Below are positions 38,501 to 45,590 of a stretch of DNA of 64,000 bases, piece after piece. This DNA comes from Dyella humicola. Its GTDB lineage: Bacteria > Pseudomonadota > Gammaproteobacteria > Xanthomonadales > Rhodanobacteraceae. The first letter of the stretch is position 1, and each line of letters starts with the position of its first letter. The DNA is taken from the NCBI RefSeq assembly GCF_026283945.1, contig NZ_JAPDPC010000001.1:2604001-2668000 (forward strand), read 5' to 3'. Position numbers and translations under genes: made by a program. The notes under the pieces are model-generated. The model saw only the letters and a list, made by a program, of their open reading frames with translations. It was not told the DNA's origin and searched no databases.

Positions 38501-41500
38501 GCCGCCCGTGCAGTCGGTGGCCGCCGGCACGGAACGAGTCGCCCCGCGCAACGACACCGAGCAGCGCGTCGCCTCAGCCATGGAAACCGTACTAGCCTTG
38601 CCGGAACTCGACGTACGCGACAACTTCTTCGCGCTCGGCGGTCACTCGCTGCTGGCGGCGCAGCTTACCGCACGGCTCAATCGCGACTTCGGCATAGCGC
38701 TATCGTTCCGCACCTTGTTTGACGCGCCCACCATCGAAAGCCTGGCGGCCGCTATCGACACCCAGGTCGCCAGTGGTGCCGCCACGGCCGTGGCGCCCAT
38801 CCAGCGTCGCCCCACGCAGGAGCGCGCGCCGCTGTCATTGATGCAAAAACGTCTGTGGGCATTGGAAGAGCTGCAACCGGGACGCGTCACCTATAACGCA
38901 CCTTCGGCACACCGATTGCGTGGGCATCTCGATGAAGCGGCGTTCGAACAGGCCATGCAGGAACTCACGCGCCGCCAACCCATCATGCGCACAGCCTTTC
39001 GCCACACCGGCGACGACATCGAGCAGATCGTCGAAGAAAGCGTCGATACACGCCTGTTCCCAGCCGAAGATCTTTCCACGCTGCCCGAGGATGAGCGCGA
39101 TCGCGTGCTGATGCGGCGTCTGCAGACGCTCACCGACACGCCGTTCGAACTCAGCCGGGCGCCCCTGTTCAGCGCGCGCATGTTCCGCCTGGGCGAAGAC
39201 GACCATGTGTTCTTCTTCATGCCGCACCACATCATCTGGGATGGCTGGTCGTTCGACATCCTGTATGCGGAACTTTCCCAGCTGTACCGCGCTTTTACGC
39301 AAGGATCGCCTTCGCCGTTGGCGCCGCTGCCGGTGAGCTATGGGGACTTTGCCGCATGGCATGCGCAATGGTTGGAAACCGAACCGTTCCAGTCGCAGCT
39401 CGGCTACTGGCGCGAGCGCTTGACCAAGGTGGAGGAAACCCACGCGCTGCCCACCGACCACGTCCGGCGCCCAGGCATGTCCGGTGTCGGCCGTACCGAG
39501 TGGATACGCGTACCGAAGGAAGCCACGGAAACCATGCACGGTGTCGCCCGCCAGGCCGACGCCACGCTCAACATGACCTTGCTGGCCTTGTACTACGTCT
39601 TGCTGAGCGGCATGACGGGCGAACAGCATCTGGTGATCGGCACGCCGGTGCGCGGTCGCAACCAGACGGAAGTCGAGTCGGTGATGGGTTACTTCAACAA
39701 CCTGTTGCCGCTGCATGTCAGCGTGGATCCGTCGCTTTCCTTCCTCGACTTCGTGCGGCAGGTGCGTACCATCGCCATCGAAAGCTTCGGCTATCCGGAC
39801 GTGCCACTGGAATATCTCCAGCGCGAATTGCGCAGCGGTCATGGCAATGGCGCCGTGCTTTACCAGGCGCTCTTCTCGTTCCAGGACGCGCGCCAGCGCA
39901 TCGTGGACTGGGGCGGCCTCAGCCATGAGCAGATCCTGTTGTTCCAGAGCGGTGCCACCGAGGACCTCGGCCTGTGGTTCCTGGAAAACAACAAGGGCAT
40001 GCTCGGTGGCGTCACCTACAACGCCGACATCCTGCAAGGCGATACCGCACGCCTGTTGCGCGACCGCTACCTCGCGCTGATGGCCCGAGTCAGCGAGAAC
40101 CCCGCGCAATCGATCGACTCGCTCAACGCCATCAGCGCGGCCGAGTTGGAGCAGGTTCGGCAGTGGAATGCCGCACCAACGTCTTCGCCCGTTGCGGACC
40201 ACGTGATCGCGCTGTTCGAAGCGCAGGTGGACCGAGCGCCTGATCAGACCGCCGTGCACGCTGGCAGCTGGGGCACGCCCTATGCGGAACTCGAACAGCG
40301 CGCCAATCGTATCGCCAGCTGTCTTCGCCAACGCGGGATCGGCGCGGGCATCGCCGTGGGCCTCTGCGTCGAAGCCGGCCTCAACCGCGTGGCCAGCATG
40401 CTCGGCATTCTCAAGGCAGGCGGCAGTTGTGTACTGCTTGATCCGACCGATCCGGTGGCGCGACTGCATGACATCATCATCGACGCGGAAATCGACCTGC
40501 TGGTGGGTGAGGCTTCCCTTGAAGCGACCCTGGGTTGGCCGCGCATGAAGGCTCTGTGGCTCGACGCGGATACCAGCGAAATCATCACCGCGTCCAGCGC
40601 CCGCAACGAAGCGGGTGGCGTATCCCAAGACACCGTGGCTTTCGCCCTGTACGGGCGAGGACCGACCGGCCAAGCGCTGGGCACGGCCATCACTCACCGT
40701 GCGCTGGCCCATCTGCTAAACGGACTCAAGGACACGCTGGGCATTAGGGCGGGAGATCGCGTACTGGGCACCGCGCCCTCGGTCACCGGCATGTCGATCG
40801 TCGAGGGACTGCTGGCGCTTTGCAGTGGCGCGAGTTTCGTCCTGGGCAATCCGCATGACACGATCGATGGCCCGGCGCTGGCCGAGCTGGTGCAGGACAT
40901 CGACGCCCATGTGATGTTTGCCACGCCCACCACCTGGCAGTCGCTGCTTGCAGCCGGCTGGCCCGGTAACCCTCAGCTCAAGGCCGTGTGCTTTGGCGAA
41001 GTACCCAGCCCGGAACTTGTCACCACCCTGGTGGCGCACTGTGGCGGCCTGTGGAACATCTTCGGTACCGACGATGGCGCACTCGTGGCGAGCGCAGGTG
41101 CCGTCGAGCGCGCCAGCGACAGCGTCCATAGCGGGCGTCCGCTGGCCGGCGCCCAGGTGTGGATCCTCGACCATCAACAACGTCCTTGTCCGGTTGGAGC
41201 CATCGGCGACATTGTGTTGGGCGGTGACGTACTCAGCCAACCGTTCGGTTGTCGCACCAAGGCCGCGAACCGAGGTTTCCTGACCATAACTCAGGCAGCC
41301 TCGCCGCTCGTGCAGACGGGATTCCGTGGGCGTTGGCTGGCCGATGGGCATCTGCAGGCGATGGGTCGTCTCGATCGCCGCCTCGTCGTGAGCGGACGCG
41401 ATGTGGAGCCGGCCGCGATCGAAGCCCGCTTGTTGGCCTATCCGGGTGTGGCGCAGGCCATCGCCGTGACCCGGACGGATACTTCCGGCAGCCCACAGAT

Positions 41501-41993
41501 CGATGCCTATGTCGCCGCCGAAGCGAACGTCGAGCTTGATCGCGATCGACTGCGCATCGCACTCGCCAACACGCTGCCTGACTACGCCATGCCGCGAAAT
41601 CTACTCATTCTCAAGGCCATGCCGAAGACGGCCCGCGGTGAGGTGGATGTGTCCGCACTGCCGATGCCAGACCATCGTTCCGACGATCTCGCGGCGCTCG
41701 CCGTTCAACCGAAGACGCCCGACGAACAGAGGCTCGCCACCCTGTGGTGCGAGTTGCTGCATCTCACGCAGGTGCACACCAGCGACAACTTCTTCGACAT
41801 CGGCGGACATTCGCTGCTGGCGGTGGAAATGGCCGCGCGAGTGCAACGCGAGACCGGCGTGCGACTGAATCTGCTGGATATTGCCAACGGCAGCTTAGGC
41901 ACGCTGGCGGCGGAGCTGACCAACGCACCACTTCAACCGGAAAAGCCGGCACCACTGGGGCAGCGTTTGCGTAACTTGTTCGGGCGACGCTGA
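35574..41993 (+). CDS. Two-module NRPS (C-A-PCP-C-A*-PCP) with degenerate last adenylation domain
   Basis: A 2139-residue NRPS whose start overlaps the previous stop (ATGA). C1 is intact (HHIICDG at 158-164). A2 (about 490-985) is intact: YLIFTSGSTGRPKG from 632, NGYGPTETT, YRTGDRGRW, NGKIDRKALP. PCP2 serine is Ser1025. C2 is intact (HHIIWDG at 1218-1224). The third A domain (about 1543-2040) is degenerate: ALYGRGPTGQALG replaces the ATP loop, NIFGTDDG the NGYGPTE motif, GRLDRRLVVSGRDVEP the hinge, and the A10 lysine is Glu (MPKTARGEVDVSALP). PCP3 (Ser2080) is intact and the protein ends shortly after. There is no TE, reductase or terminal condensation domain. My by-eye A2 code (D-I-M-Q-V-G-G-V-Y-K) is nearest glycine-type codes, at low confidence. 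Confidence 0.92.
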   Translation: MSPNDTTAAPVAVDYDPFAGTTLARVAPTLETQREIWLASKLEPEASLAYNESISLRLRGALEVPALQASLQQLVDRHEALRATLSAEGEELYIAAQLMVACPLRDVSGLTATEREAEVANTLHHVVTTPFDLENGPLVRAEILQLGPQDHLLVFTAHHIICDGWSFGVIVRDLAALYALQTGHGDGAGPVDGFTDFALAEANRANTDEGQAAEHYWLKQFTGVSSSLDLPTDRPRPRRRTFASQREDYTLDAALVADIKRMGAHRGASLYATLLTGFGLLLQRLSSQDDVVIGIPSAGQAAGGHDALVGHCVNVLPLRVAMDRTAPFSTGLGQVRGDLLDAFEHQQYTLGSLLARLALPRDPSRLPLVSVLFNLDQALDERTLSFPGLEFDFSGNPRAFENFELFVNAVQVASGVRLECQYNSDLFRGETIRGWLDAYETLLRHAVTAPDAAAGTLGLISASAQRALQSLQPAPTPYPEAQLAHQYFETQVDGAPGRAAVRHGSTELSYAELEARANRIAHVLRERGVGRGSLVGLSLTRGTDMVAAVLAVLKSGAGYVPLDPCFPADRLAFMAEDAALAVLVVSDKVPAAFDFPTSRVLSLAADAAEIESASPQRPQRDDRTAAPDSVAYLIFTSGSTGRPKGVRVPHRSASNFLTSMQRVPGIDQDDRLIAVTTLSFDIAFMELMLPLSVGAEIIVADHDDVRDGAALRTLVERSGATMMQATPAGWRILVESGWNGRPDFRAVSGGEPLPLDLAEALLTRCGEVWNGYGPTETTVYSTYWRVEQPRNGIYIGRPVANTFVHILDELGAPCPLGVPGEIYIGGAGVALGYLNRPELTAERFLSDPFADTLEARMYRTGDRGRWLAQGQLEHLGRLDFQVKVRGYRIELGEIEAVLADVPDVARAVVMAREDRPGDVRLVAYVVPRQGAALDEETLRAAMKRRLPEYMQPQHVMQLESVPLLPNGKIDRKALPAPPVQSVAAGTERVAPRNDTEQRVASAMETVLALPELDVRDNFFALGGHSLLAAQLTARLNRDFGIALSFRTLFDAPTIESLAAAIDTQVASGAATAVAPIQRRPTQERAPLSLMQKRLWALEELQPGRVTYNAPSAHRLRGHLDEAAFEQAMQELTRRQPIMRTAFRHTGDDIEQIVEESVDTRLFPAEDLSTLPEDERDRVLMRRLQTLTDTPFELSRAPLFSARMFRLGEDDHVFFFMPHHIIWDGWSFDILYAELSQLYRAFTQGSPSPLAPLPVSYGDFAAWHAQWLETEPFQSQLGYWRERLTKVEETHALPTDHVRRPGMSGVGRTEWIRVPKEATETMHGVARQADATLNMTLLALYYVLLSGMTGEQHLVIGTPVRGRNQTEVESVMGYFNNLLPLHVSVDPSLSFLDFVRQVRTIAIESFGYPDVPLEYLQRELRSGHGNGAVLYQALFSFQDARQRIVDWGGLSHEQILLFQSGATEDLGLWFLENNKGMLGGVTYNADILQGDTARLLRDRYLALMARVSENPAQSIDSLNAISAAELEQVRQWNAAPTSSPVADHVIALFEAQVDRAPDQTAVHAGSWGTPYAELEQRANRIASCLRQRGIGAGIAVGLCVEAGLNRVASMLGILKAGGSCVLLDPTDPVARLHDIIIDAEIDLLVGEASLEATLGWPRMKALWLDADTSEIITASSARNEAGGVSQDTVAFALYGRGPTGQALGTAITHRALAHLLNGLKDTLGIRAGDRVLGTAPSVTGMSIVEGLLALCSGASFVLGNPHDTIDGPALAELVQDIDAHVMFATPTTWQSLLAAGWPGNPQLKAVCFGEVPSPELVTTLVAHCGGLWNIFGTDDGALVASAGAVERASDSVHSGRPLAGAQVWILDHQQRPCPVGAIGDIVLGGDVLSQPFGCRTKAANRGFLTITQAASPLVQTGFRGRWLADGHLQAMGRLDRRLVVSGRDVEPAAIEARLLAYPGVAQAIAVTRTDTSGSPQIDAYVAAEANVELDRDRLRIALANTLPDYAMPRNLLILKAMPKTARGEVDVSALPMPDHRSDDLAALAVQPKTPDEQRLATLWCELLHLTQVHTSDNFFDIGGHSLLAVEMAARVQRETGVRLNLLDIANGSLGTLAAELTNAPLQPEKPAPLGQRLRNLFGRR

Positions 41994-41994
41994 T

Positions 41995-42027
41995 ATGAAC
42001 GCTTCGGTTCGGGGGAGACCGATATGA
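41995..42027 (+). CDS. Candidate 10-codon coupling mini-ORF before the membrane GT2 gene
   Basis: One base after the NRPS stop, ATG opens a 10-codon frame (MNASVRGRPI) whose TGA overlaps the ATG of the next gene as ATGA (42024-42027). It contains a GGGGGAGA sequence that can act as the ribosome-binding site for the downstream gene. It is more likely a translational coupler than a functional peptide. It resembles the bridging frames at 45507-45590 and 56453-56503. Confidence 0.3.
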   Translation: MNASVRGRPI

Positions 42028-43154
42028 GCTCGCTGGCTTACGCCGCGTTTCTCGCTTCTGGCTGGCTGTTGGCCTATGTCTTCATAGGCTATCCCATGGG
42101 AATCCTGTTGCTCGCTCGCCTGAGCCCGCGGCGGGTGGACAAGCAGCCGGTGACACCATCGGTCAGCGTGATCATCGTGGTTCAAAATGGCGCGCCCTAC
42201 ATCCAGTCCAAACTCGCCAACCTCGACACGCTCAATTACCCGCAAGATCTGCTGGAGATCATCGTCGTATGCGACGGTTGCCGAGATGGCACCGCCGCCT
42301 TGGCGCGCCAGTCTGGTGATCCGCGTGTGCGCGTGATGGACTATGTGCCACGGCGCGGCAAGGCCGTCTGCCTCAATAGTGCCGTCGCGCGCGCGCGCGG
42401 CGACGTGCTGATGCTTACCGAAGTACGACAGAAACTGGCGCCTATCGCCTTGCGCGAACTCGTCGCCAACCTCGCCGACCCCCGGGTAGGTGTCGTTGGC
42501 GGAGAATTGCTGCCGGCCAATAATGAAACCGCCTTCGCCGAAGGCATCGATGCCTACTGGCGCTACGAAAAAAAGATACGGCTCGCCGAAAGCCAGTCGG
42601 GCTCGACCATCGGTGTCAGCAACGCGCTCTACGCCATTCGGCGCGAGCTCTACGAGCCCCTGCCGCCCGGCACGATGCTTGACGACCTGCTGGTTCCGAT
42701 GCGCGTGATTGCGCGCGGCCGGCGCGTGATTTTCGAACCCCGGGCGCTGGCCTGGGACCGGCAGGTGCAACACCCAGAAGAAGATCGAGAGCGCCGTATC
42801 CACAATTTCGTTGGCCATTGCCAGCTCGTTCGCCTCGCTCCATGGCTGCTTTCGCCGAAGGAAAACCCGGTCTGGCTGCGCTTTTTCAGCCACAAGCTTT
42901 TGCGCCTGGCGACGCCCTGGCTGCTGCTGACCGTCGCCTTGATGTCCGCCTTGCTGGTCCGCCGACACATGGCATGCGCCGTCACGCTGGCCTTGCTGCT
43001 TGCAGGCGCCTGCCTGGTGGCCGCCGGTCGCTTACAGCCCACCTTGACACGCTGGTTGCCGGTGAGACTTGCGGTGACGTTCTTCTATCTGAATCTCTTT
43101 TCCGCGCAGGCGATGGTGGCCTTCGCCCGCAATCGGGGACCGCTCCCATGGTGA
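42024..43154 (+). CDS. Membrane-bound family 2 glycosyltransferase
   Basis: The 376-residue protein has an N-terminal membrane segment (about 5-32), a GT-A domain (VSVIIVVQNGA, VCDGCRDGT) and two or three C-terminal membrane helices (about 290-365), as in processive or exopolysaccharide GT2 enzymes. At the place of the usual DxD-type motif it reads VLMLTEVRQ, while a later acidic pair lies in GTMLDDLLVPMR. Loss of the first acidic motif may change metal use or substrate. Acts at the inner membrane with nucleotide sugars. Its stop overlaps the start of the following deacetylase. Confidence 0.83.
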   Translation: MSSLAYAAFLASGWLLAYVFIGYPMGILLLARLSPRRVDKQPVTPSVSVIIVVQNGAPYIQSKLANLDTLNYPQDLLEIIVVCDGCRDGTAALARQSGDPRVRVMDYVPRRGKAVCLNSAVARARGDVLMLTEVRQKLAPIALRELVANLADPRVGVVGGELLPANNETAFAEGIDAYWRYEKKIRLAESQSGSTIGVSNALYAIRRELYEPLPPGTMLDDLLVPMRVIARGRRVIFEPRALAWDRQVQHPEEDRERRIHNFVGHCQLVRLAPWLLSPKENPVWLRFFSHKLLRLATPWLLLTVALMSALLVRRHMACAVTLALLLAGACLVAAGRLQPTLTRWLPVRLAVTFFYLNLFSAQAMVAFARNRGPLPW

Positions 43155-44257
43155 CGCAGGCGCAAGACCGCGGCATGGCTGTCGGATTGCGTGGGCAACT
43201 GGGCGAGCTGTGCTACAGCAGCGGACTGTTGCATTCGCTGCAACGCGTTCGCTCATGGCTGCAAAAGGACCTGCGCATCCTGGCCTACCACCGCATCATG
43301 CCGTTGCCCGATCCGACGGCGTACGAGTTCGATCTGGAACTGATCAGCGCGCCACCGGAACGTTTCCGCGAGCAAATGCAATTGCTGAAGAAGCGCTATA
43401 ACCCGATGCGACTGACGGATGTTGCCGCCGCGCTGAATGACGGCAAATCGCTGCCGGCCGATACGGTCGTCGTTACTTTCGACGATGGCTACGACGACAA
43501 TTACCGCATCGCGTTTCCGATTTTGCGTGAACTCGGCGTGCCTGCCACGTTTTTCGTATCCACCGGACATATCGACAGCGGCCGACCCTACGCCTACGAC
43601 TGGCTGGTGCACATGATCCTGGTTACCGCTGCGCGACAGATCGTGCTGCCGGAGCTGGGCCTGGATGCGGCGCTGCCATCTGATCGCCAAGGGCGTCGCG
43701 CCATCGCCACCGACGTGCTGTGCCGGATGAAGGAACTTGGCGCGCTCGAACAAGCGGCGATGATCCAGCGGCTTGAGCGGGAGTGGCGGATGCCCTCCGA
43801 CGCGGCGCCTACCGATTGTCGTCCCATGTCCTGGGGCCAGATTCGCGAAATGCACGCGGCCGGATTCGAAATTGGCTCGCATGGCGTCCATCACTGGATG
43901 TTGTCCAAGCTCCCGCAAGCGGCTCTGGAAAGCGAAGTGCTTGATTCAAAGGCAGCCCTGGAACGCGAACTCGGGGCCATGCCACTGCTGATGTCCTATC
44001 CCGTCGGAAGTATGCGGGCCTTTGACAAACGTGTGATCGACATTACCCGCGACGCCGGGTTCCAATTGGCGTGCAGCTATATGAGCGGGACCAATCCCGA
44101 GCCCGCGTCCAATCGTTACGCGCTCAATCGCCTGGCCATCGAACGCAACATGGGCAAAGGTTGGTTCGCCTCCATGCTCACCATGCCCCATCTGATGAGC
44201 TACCCCACGCCGACCTATCAGACCAGGAACGGCGAGGAACCGATATGTTCCCACTGA
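43148..44257 (+). CDS. Polysaccharide deacetylase family protein (NodB-type), with insert
   Basis: The 369-residue protein carries the NodB catalytic pair of motifs: VTFDDGYDDNY (catalytic and metal-binding Asp) and EIGSHGVHHWMLSKL (metal-binding HxxxH). Between them lies an insert of about 100 residues. The start MVTQAQDRGM at 43148 overlaps the GT2 stop in ATGGTGA. No signal peptide is seen, so it probably acts in the cytoplasm or at the inner face on lipid-linked sugars, removing N- or O-acetyl groups. Similar deacetylases recur in exosortase-linked loci. A second, smaller family member is at 49230. Confidence 0.87.
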   Translation: MVTQAQDRGMAVGLRGQLGELCYSSGLLHSLQRVRSWLQKDLRILAYHRIMPLPDPTAYEFDLELISAPPERFREQMQLLKKRYNPMRLTDVAAALNDGKSLPADTVVVTFDDGYDDNYRIAFPILRELGVPATFFVSTGHIDSGRPYAYDWLVHMILVTAARQIVLPELGLDAALPSDRQGRRAIATDVLCRMKELGALEQAAMIQRLEREWRMPSDAAPTDCRPMSWGQIREMHAAGFEIGSHGVHHWMLSKLPQAALESEVLDSKAALERELGAMPLLMSYPVGSMRAFDKRVIDITRDAGFQLACSYMSGTNPEPASNRYALNRLAIERNMGKGWFASMLTMPHLMSYPTPTYQTRNGEEPICSH

Positions 44258-45510
44258 TCCTGCTCTACGTTGTACTGACCATCGTCAGGCCGCAGGACTA
44301 TATGCCGGCGCTGGTCGGCGTACCCGTGCTTTCGGTGGTACTGGTGCTGGCCTTTGCCAGCTGGCTGGCGTCCAGCGCCAAGACCTTTGCGGCACCGCAG
44401 TTCGTGATACTGCCGATCTTCCTGGTCGTGCTGATGATTTCAACGGCGGTCAACGGCTGGTTTGGCGGCGCGCTCGACCAGCTGCAGAAATTCGGTCCCG
44501 TGGTGATCGCCTTCTTCGTGTTTGCCACCGCCTGCACCCAACCCCGCCGCCTGATGATTTCCATGGCCGTGATCGTGCTGTGCTCTGCCCTGCTGGCCAT
44601 GCACGGTATCGAGCAGGCCAGGACCGGCATCGGCTGGACGGGCATGCCGATCGGCGAGGACGGCCGCATCCAGTACGTGGGTATCTTCAACGATCCCAAC
44701 GATCTCGGCCTGCTGTTCGCCGCGGCGCTGCCCATGTCGGTCCTGCTAAGCCGCCATGGCGGCTTCATCGGACGTCTGTTCTGGCTGGGCACCAGCGCCT
44801 TGCTGTTGTACGGGGTGTACCTGACCAATTCGCGCGGTGCTCTGCTGGCTGTACTGATGGTGGCCGGCGTGTATGTCTGGCGGCGCCGCGGCGCGGTGAT
44901 CGCCGGCATGCTCGGTGCCGCCGGATTGGCGGGCATGAAGCTGCTGTCCTCGCGCATGCAGGAACTCGATGCTGGCGAAGAGTCCGCCAGCGGTCGCGTG
45001 GATGCCTGGTATACCGGCATGCACCTGTTCACCTCGCATCCCATCTTCGGCGTGGGCGCGGGCAACTTCACCGAATACAACGATCTGACCGCGCACAATT
45101 CGTTCGTACTGGTGCTGGCCGAAACCGGCTTTGTCGGCTACGCCCTGTGGCTGGCCTTCGTCTGCTACAGCTTCTGGATGATGCTGTCGCTGCTGCGCTA
45201 CGCCCCGGCCGATGGGGACGACCCCATCCAGCCCACCCAGCTACAGCGTGAGCGGGCCGTCGCGCTCACCCTGCTGCTCTCGCTGTGCGGACTGTTCACC
45301 GCTGCGTTCTTTCTCAGCCGCAGCTATACGGTGGTGATGTACCTGATCATCGCCATGGTCACCGGCCACTACGTAGGCGCTCGCCAGCGCCTGCCCGGCT
45401 TGCGCGGATTCACGCTGGGCAAGGATTGGTGGCGCTGGGTACCGGCGGCCATGGGCAGCATCGTGGGTCTGTTCCTGCTGGTCGCCATCCTGTTGAGGAC
45501 ATCCGGATGA
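44245..45510 (+). CDS. O-antigen ligase/Wzy polymerase-like integral membrane protein
   Basis: The 421-residue protein has about ten to eleven hydrophobic helices and the ligase/polymerase signatures FNDPNDLGLLFA, YLTNSRGALLAVLM and the periplasmic-loop pattern FGVGAGNFTEYND followed by HNSFVLVLAETG. Such proteins polymerise repeat units or join glycans to an acceptor on the periplasmic side. Which of the two applies here cannot be told. As no other Wzy candidate is in the window, polymerase is the simpler reading. Start MFPLILLY at 44245 overlaps the deacetylase by 13 bases. Confidence 0.85.
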   Translation: MFPLILLYVVLTIVRPQDYMPALVGVPVLSVVLVLAFASWLASSAKTFAAPQFVILPIFLVVLMISTAVNGWFGGALDQLQKFGPVVIAFFVFATACTQPRRLMISMAVIVLCSALLAMHGIEQARTGIGWTGMPIGEDGRIQYVGIFNDPNDLGLLFAAALPMSVLLSRHGGFIGRLFWLGTSALLLYGVYLTNSRGALLAVLMVAGVYVWRRRGAVIAGMLGAAGLAGMKLLSSRMQELDAGEESASGRVDAWYTGMHLFTSHPIFGVGAGNFTEYNDLTAHNSFVLVLAETGFVGYALWLAFVCYSFWMMLSLLRYAPADGDDPIQPTQLQRERAVALTLLLSLCGLFTAAFFLSRSYTVVMYLIIAMVTGHYVGARQRLPGLRGFTLGKDWWRWVPAAMGSIVGLFLLVAILLRTSG

Positions 45511-45590
45511 ATGCCATTCATGCGATGCAACGGAATCGCGCACGCGCGGCCCTCAGGATCGCCAGTGTTCCTGGGGGGGCAACGCGATGA
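45507..45590 (+). CDS. Candidate 27-codon mini-ORF bridging the ligase and CapK-like genes
   Basis: A 27-codon frame starts inside the stop of the ligase-like gene (ATGA at 45507-45510) and stops inside the start of the next gene (ATGA at 45587-45590). Its product is basic (MNAIHAMQRNRARAALR at the start) without a domain. The exact fit at both ends suggests translational coupling across what would otherwise be a 76-base gap, or a very small peptide. A G7 run upstream of the next ATG may serve as ribosome-binding site. Confidence 0.35.
   Translation: MNAIHAMQRNRARAALRIASVPGGATR

Noticed and set aside
38835-40712. 625-codon frame antisense to the NRPS
   Set aside because: Fully antisense to the C and A domains of an intact megasynthase; no ribosome-binding site or domain.
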